Below are positions 49,610 to 60,049 of a DNA stretch of 64,000 nucleotides, in pieces (the stretch's first letter is position 1; each line of letters begins with the position of its first letter). Where the stretch lies: positions 558,001 through 622,000 of the forward strand of contig JAHGAU010000025.1 of NCBI GenBank assembly GCA_019925105.1, given 5' to 3'. The notes below the pieces were generated by a model. It saw only the letters and a program-made list of their open reading frames with translations, had not been told where the DNA came from and searched no databases. The position numbers and the translations under genes are program-made. The stretch is from Niebla homalea. Taxonomy: Eukaryota > Ascomycota > Lecanoromycetes > Lecanorales > Ramalinaceae.

Positions 49610-50170
49610 GGGAAGAGATACACGTACACCCAACTCGTTTGCAGATACACCCTCATTTCGTCTACACGTACACCCTTTTTTTTTTGCGGGTAGAATAAGT
49701 GATTCTCCGCGTACTTCTCAGTATAGCGAGCATGAATACCTTTACTTGCACCCTCACTTACCACCCTCATCACCCTCACCACTCACCACCCTCATCACCC
49801 TCACCACCCTCACCACCCTCACCACCCTCACCACCCTTACCACCCTTACCACCCTCACCACCCTCACCACCCTTATCACCCTCATCACCCTTACCACCCT
49901 TATTACCCTCACCTTGATTGCCCTTACCGACACTGACCTTATTATTACTTTTACCGGCCTTAATATAAGAGTAGGGTGAATAGTGAGTAATAAGTGGTAA
50001 AGGTAAGGGTAAGGGTGACGCTAAGGAATGAAGCTGCAAGTAGGGTTTGTCCACTATACTGAGAACTACCCGGAGAATCACTTATTCTACCCGCAAAAAA
50101 AAAAGGGTATACGTGTAGACGAAATGAGGGTGTATCTGCAAACGAGTTGGGTGTACGTGTATCTCTTCCC
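49610..50170. mobile_element. TIR element (MITE-like) with internal minisatellite
   Basis: 561-bp element with two 117-bp terminal inverted repeats (49610-49726 and 50054-50170) that differ at only three positions. The ends are GGGAAGAGATACACGTACAC. The 8-bp target duplication ATAATTAA is at 49602-49609 and 50171-50178. Copia-2 nest1 shows the uninterrupted site. There is no transposase; the interior is a 9-bp minisatellite. Open frames of 70-139 codons here on both strands come from the repeats. An 8-bp duplication fits hAT-like transposons, but TIRs of this length are atypical for hAT, so the superfamily is undecided. Unlike its surroundings the element shows no RIP. Confidence 0.9.
49752..49915 (+). 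repeat. 9-bp minisatellite CACCCTCAC
   Basis: About 18 copies of a 9-bp unit ACCCTCACC with minor variants (ACCCTTACC, ATCACCCTC). The complementary strand is a GGTGAGGGT array with regularly spaced G-runs. On the right side of the element (about 49970-50030) shorter AAGGGTAAGGGTGA words continue in the opposite sense. Confidence 0.92.
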
Positions 50171-50178
50171 ATAATTAA

Positions 50179-50605
50179 TAATTAAAATATAATATAAATA
50201 AATATTAAAATAATATTCCTTTACGGCTTAATCGAAAAAGAAGTCTACGTAAAATAACCTTATAAATAAGAAGAAACCCGCGAAAATCTTTATTATAAGC
50301 TTAATAAAGCCCTATAACGGACTTAAATAATCCCCTCGTTTATAGTATTATTACTTTTTCGCTTTTATAAAAAAGTAAAACTTTAGGTTTATTTTGGCGG
50401 ACAATTACGTATTTATTTACCCGGACGGAACTATCGCGGCGCTCTATATAGACGATTTGTTTATTACCGGACCCTTAATATAAGGTATCGCTACCCTAAA
50501 AAAGGCTTTAAACGAGCAATTCCGGATGTCGGACTTAAGGCCGGTATATTACTATCTAGGTATAACGATTACCCGAAACCGCTAGAATAGATCGATCCGA
50601 CTCGG
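50179..50605 (+). pseudogene. Copia-2 host RT, central part with intact YIDD
   Basis: Third block of the host polyprotein. It encodes the RT palm: EKEVYVK near 50240, a NKAL block near 50300, then DNYVFIYPDGTIAALYIDDL at about 50400-50460 with the catalytic box YIDD intact at 50445-50456. LKKALNEQFRMSDLRPVYYY and LGITITRNR follow. This is the only complete copia RT active-site motif in the window. It is interrupted at 50611 by Copia-3b and resumes at 54508. Confidence 0.87.
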
Positions 50606-50610
50606 TTAAT

Positions 50611-50748
50611 TATTGAAATGGTAGGGTGTAACTTTCTTAATTGAGTACTATATAAGGTGCTGAACGATATCTATCTATGAGAAGTCCAGGAAGTAGGCTA
50701 GCCCCCTTTTAGTAATAGCCGAGGTCTTTACCTTCTGTACTTTTAATA
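50611..50748 (-). repeat. Copia-3b, 3' LTR
   Basis: 138-bp LTR. It differs from Copia-3a by a small insertion (CCAGGAAGTAGGCTAGCCCC in place of GGAAGTACGCTAGTTCCC), which is shared by both LTRs of this copy. Confidence 0.92.
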
Positions 50749-53360
50749 CTCCCACTTGATTAATAGCTTTATAATACTATAATACCGTATTACCTATTAA
50801 GTAAGGAGTAAAAGCTCTTACTAGAACTATATTACCATAATAAGGGGTATATTTACCTTAACTTTAATAGTAAGGGGTATATTTATTTATCTTAAAACGT
50901 TAATAGAGGTATAATACCGATTATTCCAGTCCTAGATAATTTTTGAATTTAAGAAAGCCGTCTTTTAATAACGGCTTTATAAGGTTATTAATTATTATAT
51001 CCCCGGTAAGATAATATATAAGCTTTATTTATTTATTAATTATATATTCTTAAAGAAAATAATACTTAATATATATATACTTTATTTTTAAGTAATTTAT
51101 AAGGTCTTTTATTAATATAATTACTCCTTAATTATTATAAAAGATTACCGTAATAAGGGTAAAAGCCTTAATATTAAGTTTAAGTTAAGTAAAAAGAACG
51201 TAATTCTTTATAATATCCTTATTTTTAAAAGCCGGTAATATTATTAAATTTAAGGTAATTTTAATAAGTTAAATTAATAGTTATTTAAGCCAGATTACTT
51301 CTTTAATAACGTTATATTATCTTATATATTCGGCTTTATAAATAAATAAGGCTATAATCGGTTAACGTTTTAAGGATTAATTAATAGTTATACTTTTTAG
51401 GTTAAAGGTATACCCGGAGGTAGACCGGCGTATTTATAAATTGCCGGTATAATTTAAGTTTATATAGTTATTAAGGGGCTTTAAAAGGCCTCGAAAAACG
51501 AATTTTAAAAAAACTATATTACGGAGGTAACGGAAAATCTTTTTAACGGTTATTTAATGCCCTTTATTAAGGTTAAACGCGTAATATAATATTACCGATA
51601 TTGTATAAATTATATTAAGTTTAATATTTATTATAATATATATAAATAAACCGATAACGGATTAATATTTAAGCTGAAATTACTTCGGGGCGGTATATTT
51701 TTTATTAATTAATTTGAAACGGATATTTATATCTATAAAAATAATTATACCGTTACCTTTAAAAAGAAGATTATTATATATATTAAATTAAATAAGGACT
51801 TATTTAATATAATTTTCTTAATTAAGAATTAAGGTTCAATTTTATCGATTACGGGTAATACTTATACTTAAATATTAATTATATATTAAATCAGACATTT
51901 TAAACTTTTTATTTAATTAAGCTTTTAAATCGGTAATAACCCATTTATTAACTTTTATTATCAGGATATTATTAATATATATAATAATAATAATATTAAT
52001 ATCCGGATTTAAAAATACGTTATAATTTTTATTAATATAACGGTAATTAAGTTTCTTAAGGAATATAAAAAGGTATTAATATTAAATCCGGGATAATTAT
52101 TTAAGTTTATAAAAAACTTTATTTAATAGGTAAATACGTTTTAAATTATTATTAAAGCCCGTTAATTAATAAATATAAATCTTTTTAAGGATATTTCTAT
52201 AAAAGAATATTATTTTAACGTTTATTTACTTAATCTTTAAGTTATATATAGCCGTTATAATAAAAAGGGCCTTATAGCTTATAGGCTTAATAACCGTTAT
52301 AAAAATATTGAAAAAGTTTAAGCTTTCCTTTTATTAAAAGCTATAAATTACCTATTTAACCTTATACCTGGTAATATTACCGTTTAGTTTACGTTTATAC
52401 TTATAAACTTACTTATTATTTAATACGTTAATACCGGGAAGTAAATTTATTAAGATTTAAATTTTATTTTTCTTTAAGGATTTAACTTTATTTTTTATAG
52501 TAAGCTTTTACTTTATTTTATAATATACGTTTTTTATAATTTATATATAAATTATAAATTCCGTATAATCCATAGGAATTATAACTATAAAATATATAAA
52601 CGTTAATTAAAAGCCAATAACTTAATAATTAAAGTTCCGGTAACGCCGGTAACTTAGGGGTTATATTTTAACCACGTAAACTTAAGTAAATAAATCTGGA
52701 AATTCGGTAAATTCTTTTAAAAACGGGTAATAATATAGGATAGAATTATAGGGATTAAATAAACTTAAGTTTAAGTCTATAAAAGTATATATATCCGGAG
52801 ATTCCTTAATAATATTATTATTAAAAGTAAATAAAGATAAAATAAATAAGTTATTTTTATTAATATTTTCTTTAATAATTATAAGTTTTAAGGTTATATA
52901 AAGTTTAAGTTACTTATTAAATATAAATTTAACTATATTTTTAATAATAATACTATCGGTTTTATCCGTAATATTTATAATATAAAAGCCTTAAATAATA
53001 ATAATAACCGGTTTATTATTTATATTTTTATTATTATTAAAATATATCCGTTTTAACGATAATTAAAAATCTACGGTAACTATTTCCTTTTATCTTAATA
53101 CTAAGTAATAAACCGGTAAGGGATTATCGGCCTTACGTTTAAATTAAACGGCTTTATTTTTTAATTATTTAATATAATTATAATATTAAACCCGGCTATT
53201 TAATATAAATATTTTATAGACGTAATAACCTTTAAAACCGATAAAGCATCCTTTAACGGCCTTAGTTTAGAATTTTATCTAATTTACACCGGGAAGCTTA
53301 CGCTCTTAATATATACCGCGTCGTCCAACCCTCTTAATGAAAGACCAATCAGGTTTTCCG
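50749..53360 (-). pseudogene. Copia-3b RT, RNase H and linker, degraded
   Basis: The 3' half of Copia-3 pol on the minus strand. It is collinear with 17735-20390 of Copia-3a: RNase H at about 51280-51480, RT at about 51700-52560 and the integrase-RT linker from about 52640 to 53360. It is strongly RIP-mutated. At 53360 the sequence flips orientation instead of continuing into integrase. Confidence 0.8.
52646..53360. repeat. Left arm of 715-bp inverted repeat
   Basis: This 715-bp segment is the reverse complement of 53640-54354, with equal arm lengths and no net indel. The differences I saw are RIP-type transitions. Inner ends share TTTTCCG / CGGAAAA and outer ends share CCGG. The spacer is 279 bp. 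Confidence 0.9.
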
Positions 53361-54354
53361 CCGCCTACACACCGACGATGATGGTGCATATAGCGGTTTC
53401 CAATTCAATAACTGGCGGTACACTGAAGGCATTCGGTGGGAGTCCACGGTGCCCTATAACCCTCAATAAAACGGTGTTTCTAAACGAATAGGTTAAACCC
53501 TCACCACCCGGGCCTATATAATGCTACTGGATAGTAGCTTGCCGCGTATTCTTATCACCGAACTTATTACTATAGCGGCCTTTATGTATAATATAATGCC
53601 TATAAATACCTACGATACACTAAACCAGGCTATAAGTCTCGGAAAATTTAATTGGTCTTTTATTAAGAGGGTTAAATAACGCGGTATATATTAAGAGCGT
53701 AAGCTTCCCGGTATAAATTAAATAAAATTTTAAATTAAGGCCGTTAAAGGATACCTTATCGGTTTTAAGGGTTATTACGTCTATAAAATACTTATATTAA
53801 ATAGCCGGGTTTAATACTATAATTACGTTAAGTAGTTAAAGGATAAAGTTATTTAATTTAAATATAAGGTTAATAATCCTTTACCAATTTATTACTTAAT
53901 ATTAAGATAAGGGGAGATAATTACCGTAGATTTCTAGTTATCGTTAAAACGGATACGTTTTAATAATAATAAAAATATAGATAATAAGCCGGTTATTATT
54001 ATTATTTAAAACCTTTATATTATAAACGTTATAAATAAAACCAATAATATTATTATTAAGAATATAATTAAACTTATATTTAATAAATAATTTAAACCCC
54101 GTATAACCTTAAAACTTATAATTATTAAGGAAAATATTAATAAGGATAACTTATTTACTTTATCTTTATTTACCTTTAATAATAATATTATAAAGGAATC
54201 TCCGGGTATATATACCCTTATAGATTCAGACTTAGGCTTACCTGGTCCCTATAATTCTATCCTATACCATTACCCGTCTCTGAAAGAACCTACCGAATCT
54301 CCAGACCCATTCACCCAAGCCTACGTGGCCAAAATGCAACCCCTGAGCCACCGG
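53361..54354 (+). pseudogene. Copia-3b integrase and linker, inverted, partly unmutated
   Basis: Plus-strand segment of Copia-3 pol lying backwards inside a minus-strand element. The 279-bp spacer encodes a well-preserved integrase piece: HTDDDGAYSGFQFNNW (first Asp region), EGIRWESTVPYNPQ with the catalytic Glu, NGVSKRIG, MLLDSSLPRILITELITIAA and YNIMPINTYDTLN. One TAG and one TAA stand for Gln. The linker follows; its last 130 bp are almost free of RIP and read GPYNSILYHYPSLKEPTESP, then DPFTQAYVAKMQPLS. At 54351-54354 it joins the primer site of the minus-strand element. Confidence 0.85.
53640..54354. repeat. Right arm of 715-bp inverted repeat
   Basis: Partner of 52646-53360. Its outer 130 bp are unmutated, whereas the corresponding part of the left arm is RIP-mutated. 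Confidence 0.9.
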
Positions 54355-54364
54355 GCTCATAACC
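54350..54364 (-). promoter_or_regulatory. Copia-3b primer-binding site
   Basis: The minus strand reads GGTTATGAGCCCGGT directly after the 5' LTR. It is unmutated and complements the initiator tRNA-Met anticodon arm. The palindrome junction falls within its last bases. Confidence 0.65.
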
Positions 54365-54502
54365 TGTTGAAATGGTAGGGTGTAACTTTCTTAATTGAGT
54401 ACTATGTAAGGTGCTGAACGATATCTATCTATGAGAAGTCCAGGAAGTAGGCTAGCCCCCTTTTGGTAATAGCCGAGGTCTTTGCCTTCTGCACTTCTGA
54501 CA
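54365..54502 (-). repeat. Copia-3b, 5' LTR
   Basis: 138-bp LTR, essentially unmutated, TGTCAGAAGTGCAGAAGG to CATTTCAACA on the minus strand. Followed by TSD TTAAT. Confidence 0.93.
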
Positions 54503-54507
54503 TTAAT

Positions 54508-55212
54508 AAGCCTATATAGAAAAAATAATTAAAGATTATAGTTAATAAAATATACGGCTTATATATACGGCTTATATATACGCCGATAAAAACGAAGTTT
54601 AAGCCGGAACCTACGCCCGAAAATTACGAAGTTATAACTAAACTACGTTAAAAATATTAATTAATAATAGGCTTTTTTATATACGCGATACTTAGAATTC
54701 GACCGGATATTATATATTCGGTTTCTATTAATCTTACCGAGATTTATTAGAATTTAATACGGAGCATCCTAAGAGATTTTTATATAATAATATATTTCCA
54801 AATAATTTATAAAGGTAAACTTAAGGCTTTTAGCCGCTATACCGATTCCGATTTCGCGGCGGATTCGACCCGCAAATTAACTATAAGTTACGTTTTCGGT
54901 ATTAGAAGTACTGTTATTAGGTAGCTAATAATTAAAACGTTAGCTAACCGTTACGCTCTCTATTTATAAAGCGGAATATATAGGATAGACCTAGGCCGCC
55001 AAAAAGGCTTTATAACTTAAGTAGCTATTAAGGGAGATACGGTTTTATAAAGCCGGGAACCTCCCCGCTATCGTTATTTTCGGGGATAATTAAAACGCAA
55101 TCGCCCTCGCCAAAAATCCAGTATATTATAATCGGATTAAATATATAGGAATTTAATAGCACTGGCTCCGGGAGGTAATACGCGATAACTAGGTTGAGCT
55201 TAAGTACGTTCC
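54508..55212 (+). pseudogene. Copia-2 host RT end and RNase H
   Basis: Fourth block of the host polyprotein. It holds the RT C-terminus and a very readable RNase H: SRYTDSDFAADSTRKLTISY at about 54830-54890, VFGIRSTVI, a KTLANRYALYL-like block (the STTEAEY region), then NRPRQKS-type frames aligning with the DNQ and NRTKHI motifs at 55085-55150. It ends at KYVP where nest2 starts. RIP is light. About 700 bp of the usual 3' end is missing here and should lie beyond nest2. Confidence 0.82.
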
Positions 55213-55374
55213 TGTTGAAAGTACTTACATTGGTTACCCGGCACTCGGGTACATTAAATATGATATAATATATACCCGGTATTAACTTAAACGGAATAGC
55301 TAGAATGTAGGAGTACTTAATTTTACTTCTATATATAGAGAATAATCAGGTAATTTATACCTTATATTTTAATA
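55213..55374 (+). repeat. Copia-2 nest2, 5' LTR
   Basis: 162-bp LTR beginning TGTTGAAAGTACTTACATTG. The first 40 bp are clean and the inner part is RIP-altered. The five bases before it are GTTCC. Confidence 0.88.
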
Positions 55375-58300
55375 AATTATAAGTTTAACCTTATAATATA
55401 ATAATTACCATAATATTTTTTTCTTTATTTAATTTTATAATTAAACTATAAAGATTTTACCGTATATATTATATTATATTAAAAAGTTAAAGTATTTTAT
55501 TTAAGAATACTATTAAAAACCGATCTTTAAACTATAAAACCAGCTTATAACTTAATAATTTAAAATTCTATAAGGATAAAAAATATTTTAATTTACTTAC
55601 TTATTTTTATTAAGGTATACGTATTTATTAATAAAAACGTATAAATATTTATTTCTTAATTTTATATAAAATATACGTTAATTATTATACGCTGGAATTA
55701 TCCTATATATATAAGGACCGTAACTTAATAAAATGAAACGCTAGGTAAAACCTTAATCTTAATCTTAATTAAAAAATTTCGATTTTATTTAAACTTTATA
55801 TAATTTAAAGAGTCTAGAACCTTAAGAAAATCTTAATTATAACCGAGAAAACTTAATCCAATATAAACTCTATTTACTGGAACGATAACGGTAATTATAT
55901 AAGTAAGGATTAGGTTTTATTTAACATTTAAGATTACTTATTAAAATAAGGATTTATTTAAAAAACTTAAATAATAAAGTCTGAAACCTTAAAAAATCTT
56001 TATTTAAGACGAACTCTTATTTCTTAAGATAATAACTTTAATTACGTAATAAGGATTTGGCCTTAAGAATTACTTATTTAAGATTAACTTTAAGGATTTA
56101 ATCCGAAGGGGAGGAAGTTTATTTAATTCCGCGTTTCATTAAAAAAGGCTAAGACCTAGTTACTGAATTCTTTATAAACTTAATTGGCTCGGAAGGCCTT
56201 TAAGAATTTAATTATTACCCGGAAAGCTATAAGTAAATAACTTAAGTGGAAATTAAAGCCTTTAATAAAAAAAGTAAATAATTATATATAGAAATTATTG
56301 ATCCATGCTTTTTATATTATTAAGCATAAAAAGAAATAAGCAATTTTAAAAAGGTATAAAATAACTTAAAAATCCATAAAGTTTCAATTTATTATTAATT
56401 AAATTAAATTGAACTTTATTTATTATTTAAACTTTATTTTTAAAGCCCTTAAATATATTATAATTTTATATTTTATTTAATATATTAATCTTTTTATTAT
56501 ATTTTACCGTTTAATTAAAAATAAATTTTTTTAATTTTACTTAAGAAACCTCCGGAAAGAAAGTTAAAAGAGTCCTTAAAAAATCATTAAAAACGTAAAT
56601 AAAAAGTATTTATCCCTATTTACGCCTAAGTTTTATAATAATTTTAACTTAAAGGTATTTAAAAAGCCTTTAATTTTATTATTTAATAAAGTTATTTTTG
56701 GGCTTTATATTAAGGCAGAAAAATAAACTTGATCTTTTAATATAAAATACCCCCTATTTTTAAACGATTTATTAACGGAGTATTAATTAAAAACAGACTC
56801 TTTTAATTTAAGCTTTAAGTTGAATTCTAATTAAATAATTAATATTTCTTTTTAATTTAATATAAGTTTAAAGACTTCCGGCTTCTTTTTATCCGTTAAA
56901 AATATCATTTAAAATTAAAAACTTAAGTTTAAAAGGTTTTACTTTTAATTTAATCTTATTATTAATAAAATAATATTAATAAAAATCCTGGAGGAAATAA
57001 ATAAAAGATTAATTAATCCTTATTAACCTTTATAACCTAATATCCGAAAAGATTAATTCCGGGTAATAATTACTATTAAAAGTTATTATAATAATAATAT
57101 ATATTACCTCGTAAATAAAATAGAAAATACTAAAAAAATTTAAGATACCCTTATAATTAACTTTAAACTATAAGGGTTAGGACTATATATAAAATTAACC
57201 CGGGAATTTAAGATAATAATTAAAGGCTTAAATAATTTAATCGATTAATTTATTTATAAATTCTATAAGTATATTATTAAAATATTTATTATTAACCGTT
57301 AATATAAAATCTTAAACCTTTTAATAATTTAAATTTTTTTATTAAGATTCAGTAATAATTAATAGTATTTTTATATTAACTTAACTTAAAATTAAGTTAT
57401 ATTAAGCCTTAATTATTTAACTTTAATAAAGTTATTTTAAGAGTTATTAATGAAAAATTATAAATTAATATAGTCCGTATTAATATTATTATATAATTTT
57501 ATCCGGTTACTTTAAAAGTTAATAATAAGTAATTTTTTTTATAAATATAACGGTTAAAAATATAAAGACTATACCGTAAAAGGCTATAATAATAAATATC
57601 CGGAAAGTAATTATTAAATTCTTTACTTTAAAAAGCGGTTAAAGAACTTATTATACAGATCGAAAAAATTAAAGATAAAAAAGTTTTCCGTTATTATTAT
57701 TTTAATAAATTTATTAATCTTAAAAAAAATTTATATTATAATAAATATAAATATTAAACTTAAATATATAATAATATTTATTAACTTAATTAATTTATAA
57801 AAGTTAATAATCCTAAATAATAATTATAATAAATATATCTTTTATTAAAAAGAATTCTTTAAAAAGGATTTATAGTTGTATTAAATAATATTTTTAAGAC
57901 CCGGTTTAATACGGATTAATTATATTGGTAATATTAATACCGCCCGGATAACCTATAATATTAAAAGGAGAAAAGTAATAATTAAGTTCCTGAACTTATT
58001 TGACTCCCCCAATAATAAAATAAACCTCCTTTTAGAAACCTAGCTTTTAAATAATAGAGTAGAAATGGTAACTTCCCGGGTTTAACGTATTATAATTAAG
58101 GGACCCGGTAAGTTTACGTATTCTTAATAAGGATAACTCTTTATATTAAATTTTTAGGTATTACTCTAATTAATTATAACGTTATTTAATATATTAAATA
58201 ATATATTAACTTAATATATAAAAATAAGGCATTTCGGCCTTTAATTTATTATTAAGTTAATTACGCTATTTACCGGGATTTCCCTTAAACGTAAATAAAA

Positions 58301-58492
58301 GGAATAAAAAAATTGAAGGAAATTATATATATATATTATGCCTTTAATAAGATAACTTCTTAATTCTATAAAAAATATTTTAAGTTTAAGATTACTTTAT
58401 TAAAATTAATTTATTTTAACGTTATTAAGTTAATTAAGTTAATAAACTATAATATAACCTAGTATTTTCTTACTTTTTAGGATAATTTTATT
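55375..58492 (+). pseudogene. Copia-2 nest2 gag to pre-integrase, degraded
   Basis: Remnant of gag, protease and the beginning of integrase. It follows the same order as nest1, including the PKFYDNF-type gag block near 56630, the zinc-knuckle-like KYPESNY-type block near 57590 and the pre-integrase region near 58370. It is heavily RIP-mutated, with TAA/TAG at most Gln/Trp sites. It ends at the gypsy insertion, only about 15 bp downstream (in family coordinates) of where nest1 entered the host copy. Confidence 0.75.
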
Positions 58493-58730
58493 TGTTAGCA
58501 GCTAACGCCACCTCTACGCCGGCTCCACAGTGGTGCGCTATACTGCTGCGCTAAGGTAAGCCGTTAGGCCTTGGTAAAGGGCCTTGGCAACGGCCTTAAT
58601 ATACGTTATTCATGAGCTATAGCTTAATAGGCGTAAAGCGGGGTAGTTATTACCTTTACCTTAAGTAAAGGTTATGCCCTAGTTCTTTCTAAGTTCCTTA
58701 AGAATTAATCTTATTACCAATTTATTTATT
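58493..58730 (+). repeat. Gypsy 5' LTR (right end approximate)
   Basis: It starts at TGTTAGCAGCTAAC, which contains the palindrome GTTAGCAGCTAAC. The right end is set where a TGG (58733), the usual first bases of a primer site, follows an AT-rich stretch. Without the 3' LTR the end cannot be proven. Confidence 0.5.
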
Positions 58731-58879
58731 AAAGTGGTACTTAAATATCTAGATTATAACGTTACGTCTTCTATATTTACCTTTATTAGTCCCGTTGGCG
58801 TACCGTTAACGGAGTCAGTTTAATATTTTAATTCTTCTTCCCTATTAAGGAAAAAACCCGACGTTACCGTCATAATAAA

Positions 58880-60000
58880 TACTCGATTAACTTAACGAAC
58901 CTTAAAATAGGAAAACAATATTTACTTTTTAATTAAGAATCCCTTTATTATAGTTAAATAGATTAAAGCGGTAGAACATCGCCGTAATATTGCGGCTTAA
59001 TAAGCTTAACTTCTAAAATTATAGTTTAAAGTTAACCGGCTTAAGGTTAAAAATCGTATTTATTAAGAATATATATCTAGCCGTATTAATACGTAATACG
59101 AGGGTTTACGTTCCGGGACTTTCCCCCGTATTAACCCTGCTATTAAGCTTTATGCCGACGGCGCCTTACTGGCGGCTTTTATTTTACCCCGCGAAAGTAA
59201 GTCCTTTCATCCGGAAAAACTTAAGTTATATTAAAATAAATTTAAGGATAAGTATTAAACGTAATTTATGCTTTATCCTAAGTACTTCTTTATTAAGAGA
59301 AAAAAGGTAGTTTTTTATTTAGGGTTTATCTTTTATAAAATCTTTAATTTATTGGACGAGGAAATCAATAGAATAAGTTATTAAGAGCTTAAGGATAAGC
59401 TTTTAAACTTAATAATTAATCCGGAAAACTATTAATTTACTTATTATAAGCGGTTTAAAAATGTTAAGTAACGCTTTAATTAAAAAATAACGTAATTCCG
59501 TAATACTTTAAAGATTATAGAAAAGGATTTATTATTATTGTTAAATAAGTTTTATACCTATATATTCTTTATAAAGCTTTTACCGGAGCTTAAAATTAAA
59601 ATCCTCGTAATTAATAAAGTATTAAGAATTTGGGACAATATTATAATAATAGCGATTATATAGGAAAATAACCTAAAGTATACTATTAATGGTGGTCAGA
59701 AAGTTAATAAGGGTAAATTTTTTGAAAATAGGGTATTTAAACCTGGTTTTAACGGCTTAAAGCCGGCGCGTACCTTTATTAAAATTAATTCTTACGGTTA
59801 AAAGCGTAAAATTATACCTAAAAACTTTAATACCGCCCTTAAAATAAATAAAAACGTTGAGTATTATATATACTACGGAAAAAGCCATTATATATCCGAT
59901 TACCCTATTGTTTTACAAAATAAAATCTTAATAATAAGCGTAAAATCCTATAAAAAGGATAACGCGTTAAAAAATAATAAAGCTCCGGTAGCGCCTTAAA
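58880..60000 (+). pseudogene. Gypsy gag, degraded
   Basis: Gag remnant of the chromovirus. Near its end (about 59850-59905) the frame reads VEYYIYYGKSHYISDYP. This is a CCHC zinc knuckle with Cys turned to Tyr (C-x2-C-x3/4-H-x4-C). An upstream stretch around 59170-59660 has several open pieces. Stops are TAA/TAG. Start and end are estimates. Confidence 0.65.
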
Positions 60001-60049
60001 ATCGGAGCTAATAAAGAAATAGTTAAAAACATATTTAACTTTTATTATT

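Larger units (their letters stand above)
50611..54502 (-). mobile_element. Copia-3b: rearranged Ty1/copia element with internal palindrome
   Basis: 3,892-bp element of the Copia-3 family with 138-bp LTRs (50611-50748, 54365-54502) and TSD TTAAT at 50606-50610 and 54503-54507. LTR orientation is minus. It lacks gag. Its right 1 kb (53361-54354) is in plus orientation, creating an inverted repeat with its own linker region. Copia-3a has the normal order, so Copia-3b is a rearranged derivative. Confidence 0.9.
38398..55212 (+). mobile_element. Copia-2 host: Ty1/copia element carrying further insertions
   Basis: Plus-strand element beginning with an LTR at 38398-38580. Its body can be followed through four blocks: 38581-41636, 48252-49609, 50179-50610 and 54508-55212. 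These are separated by Copia-2 nest1, the TIR element and Copia-3b, each with a target duplication. The last block ends inside the RNase H tail (KYVP) where Copia-2 nest2 begins, so its own 3' LTR must lie outside the window. This copy is clearly less mutated than nest1 and nest2. The five bases before the LTR are ATTCA. Confidence 0.85.
55213..58492 (+). mobile_element. Copia-2 nest2: 5' half of a further Copia-2 copy
   Basis: It starts with an LTR at 55213-55374, inserted in the RNase H tail of Copia-2 host, and runs to 58492 where the gypsy element interrupts it. Its interior is collinear with 41789-44915 of nest1. The 3' part and the target duplication partner lie beyond the window. Confidence 0.85.

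Noticed and set aside
49560..50172. Four overlapping open frames of 70-139 codons
   Set aside because: They are produced by the 9-bp minisatellite and the inverted repeats; products are Thr-Leu, Pro-Ser or Gly-Glu-Lys runs on both strands.
55213..55374. 3' LTR of Copia-2 host
   Set aside because: It lies about 700 bp too early relative to RNase H when compared with nest1, and is followed by a primer site and gag, so it is the 5' LTR of another copy.
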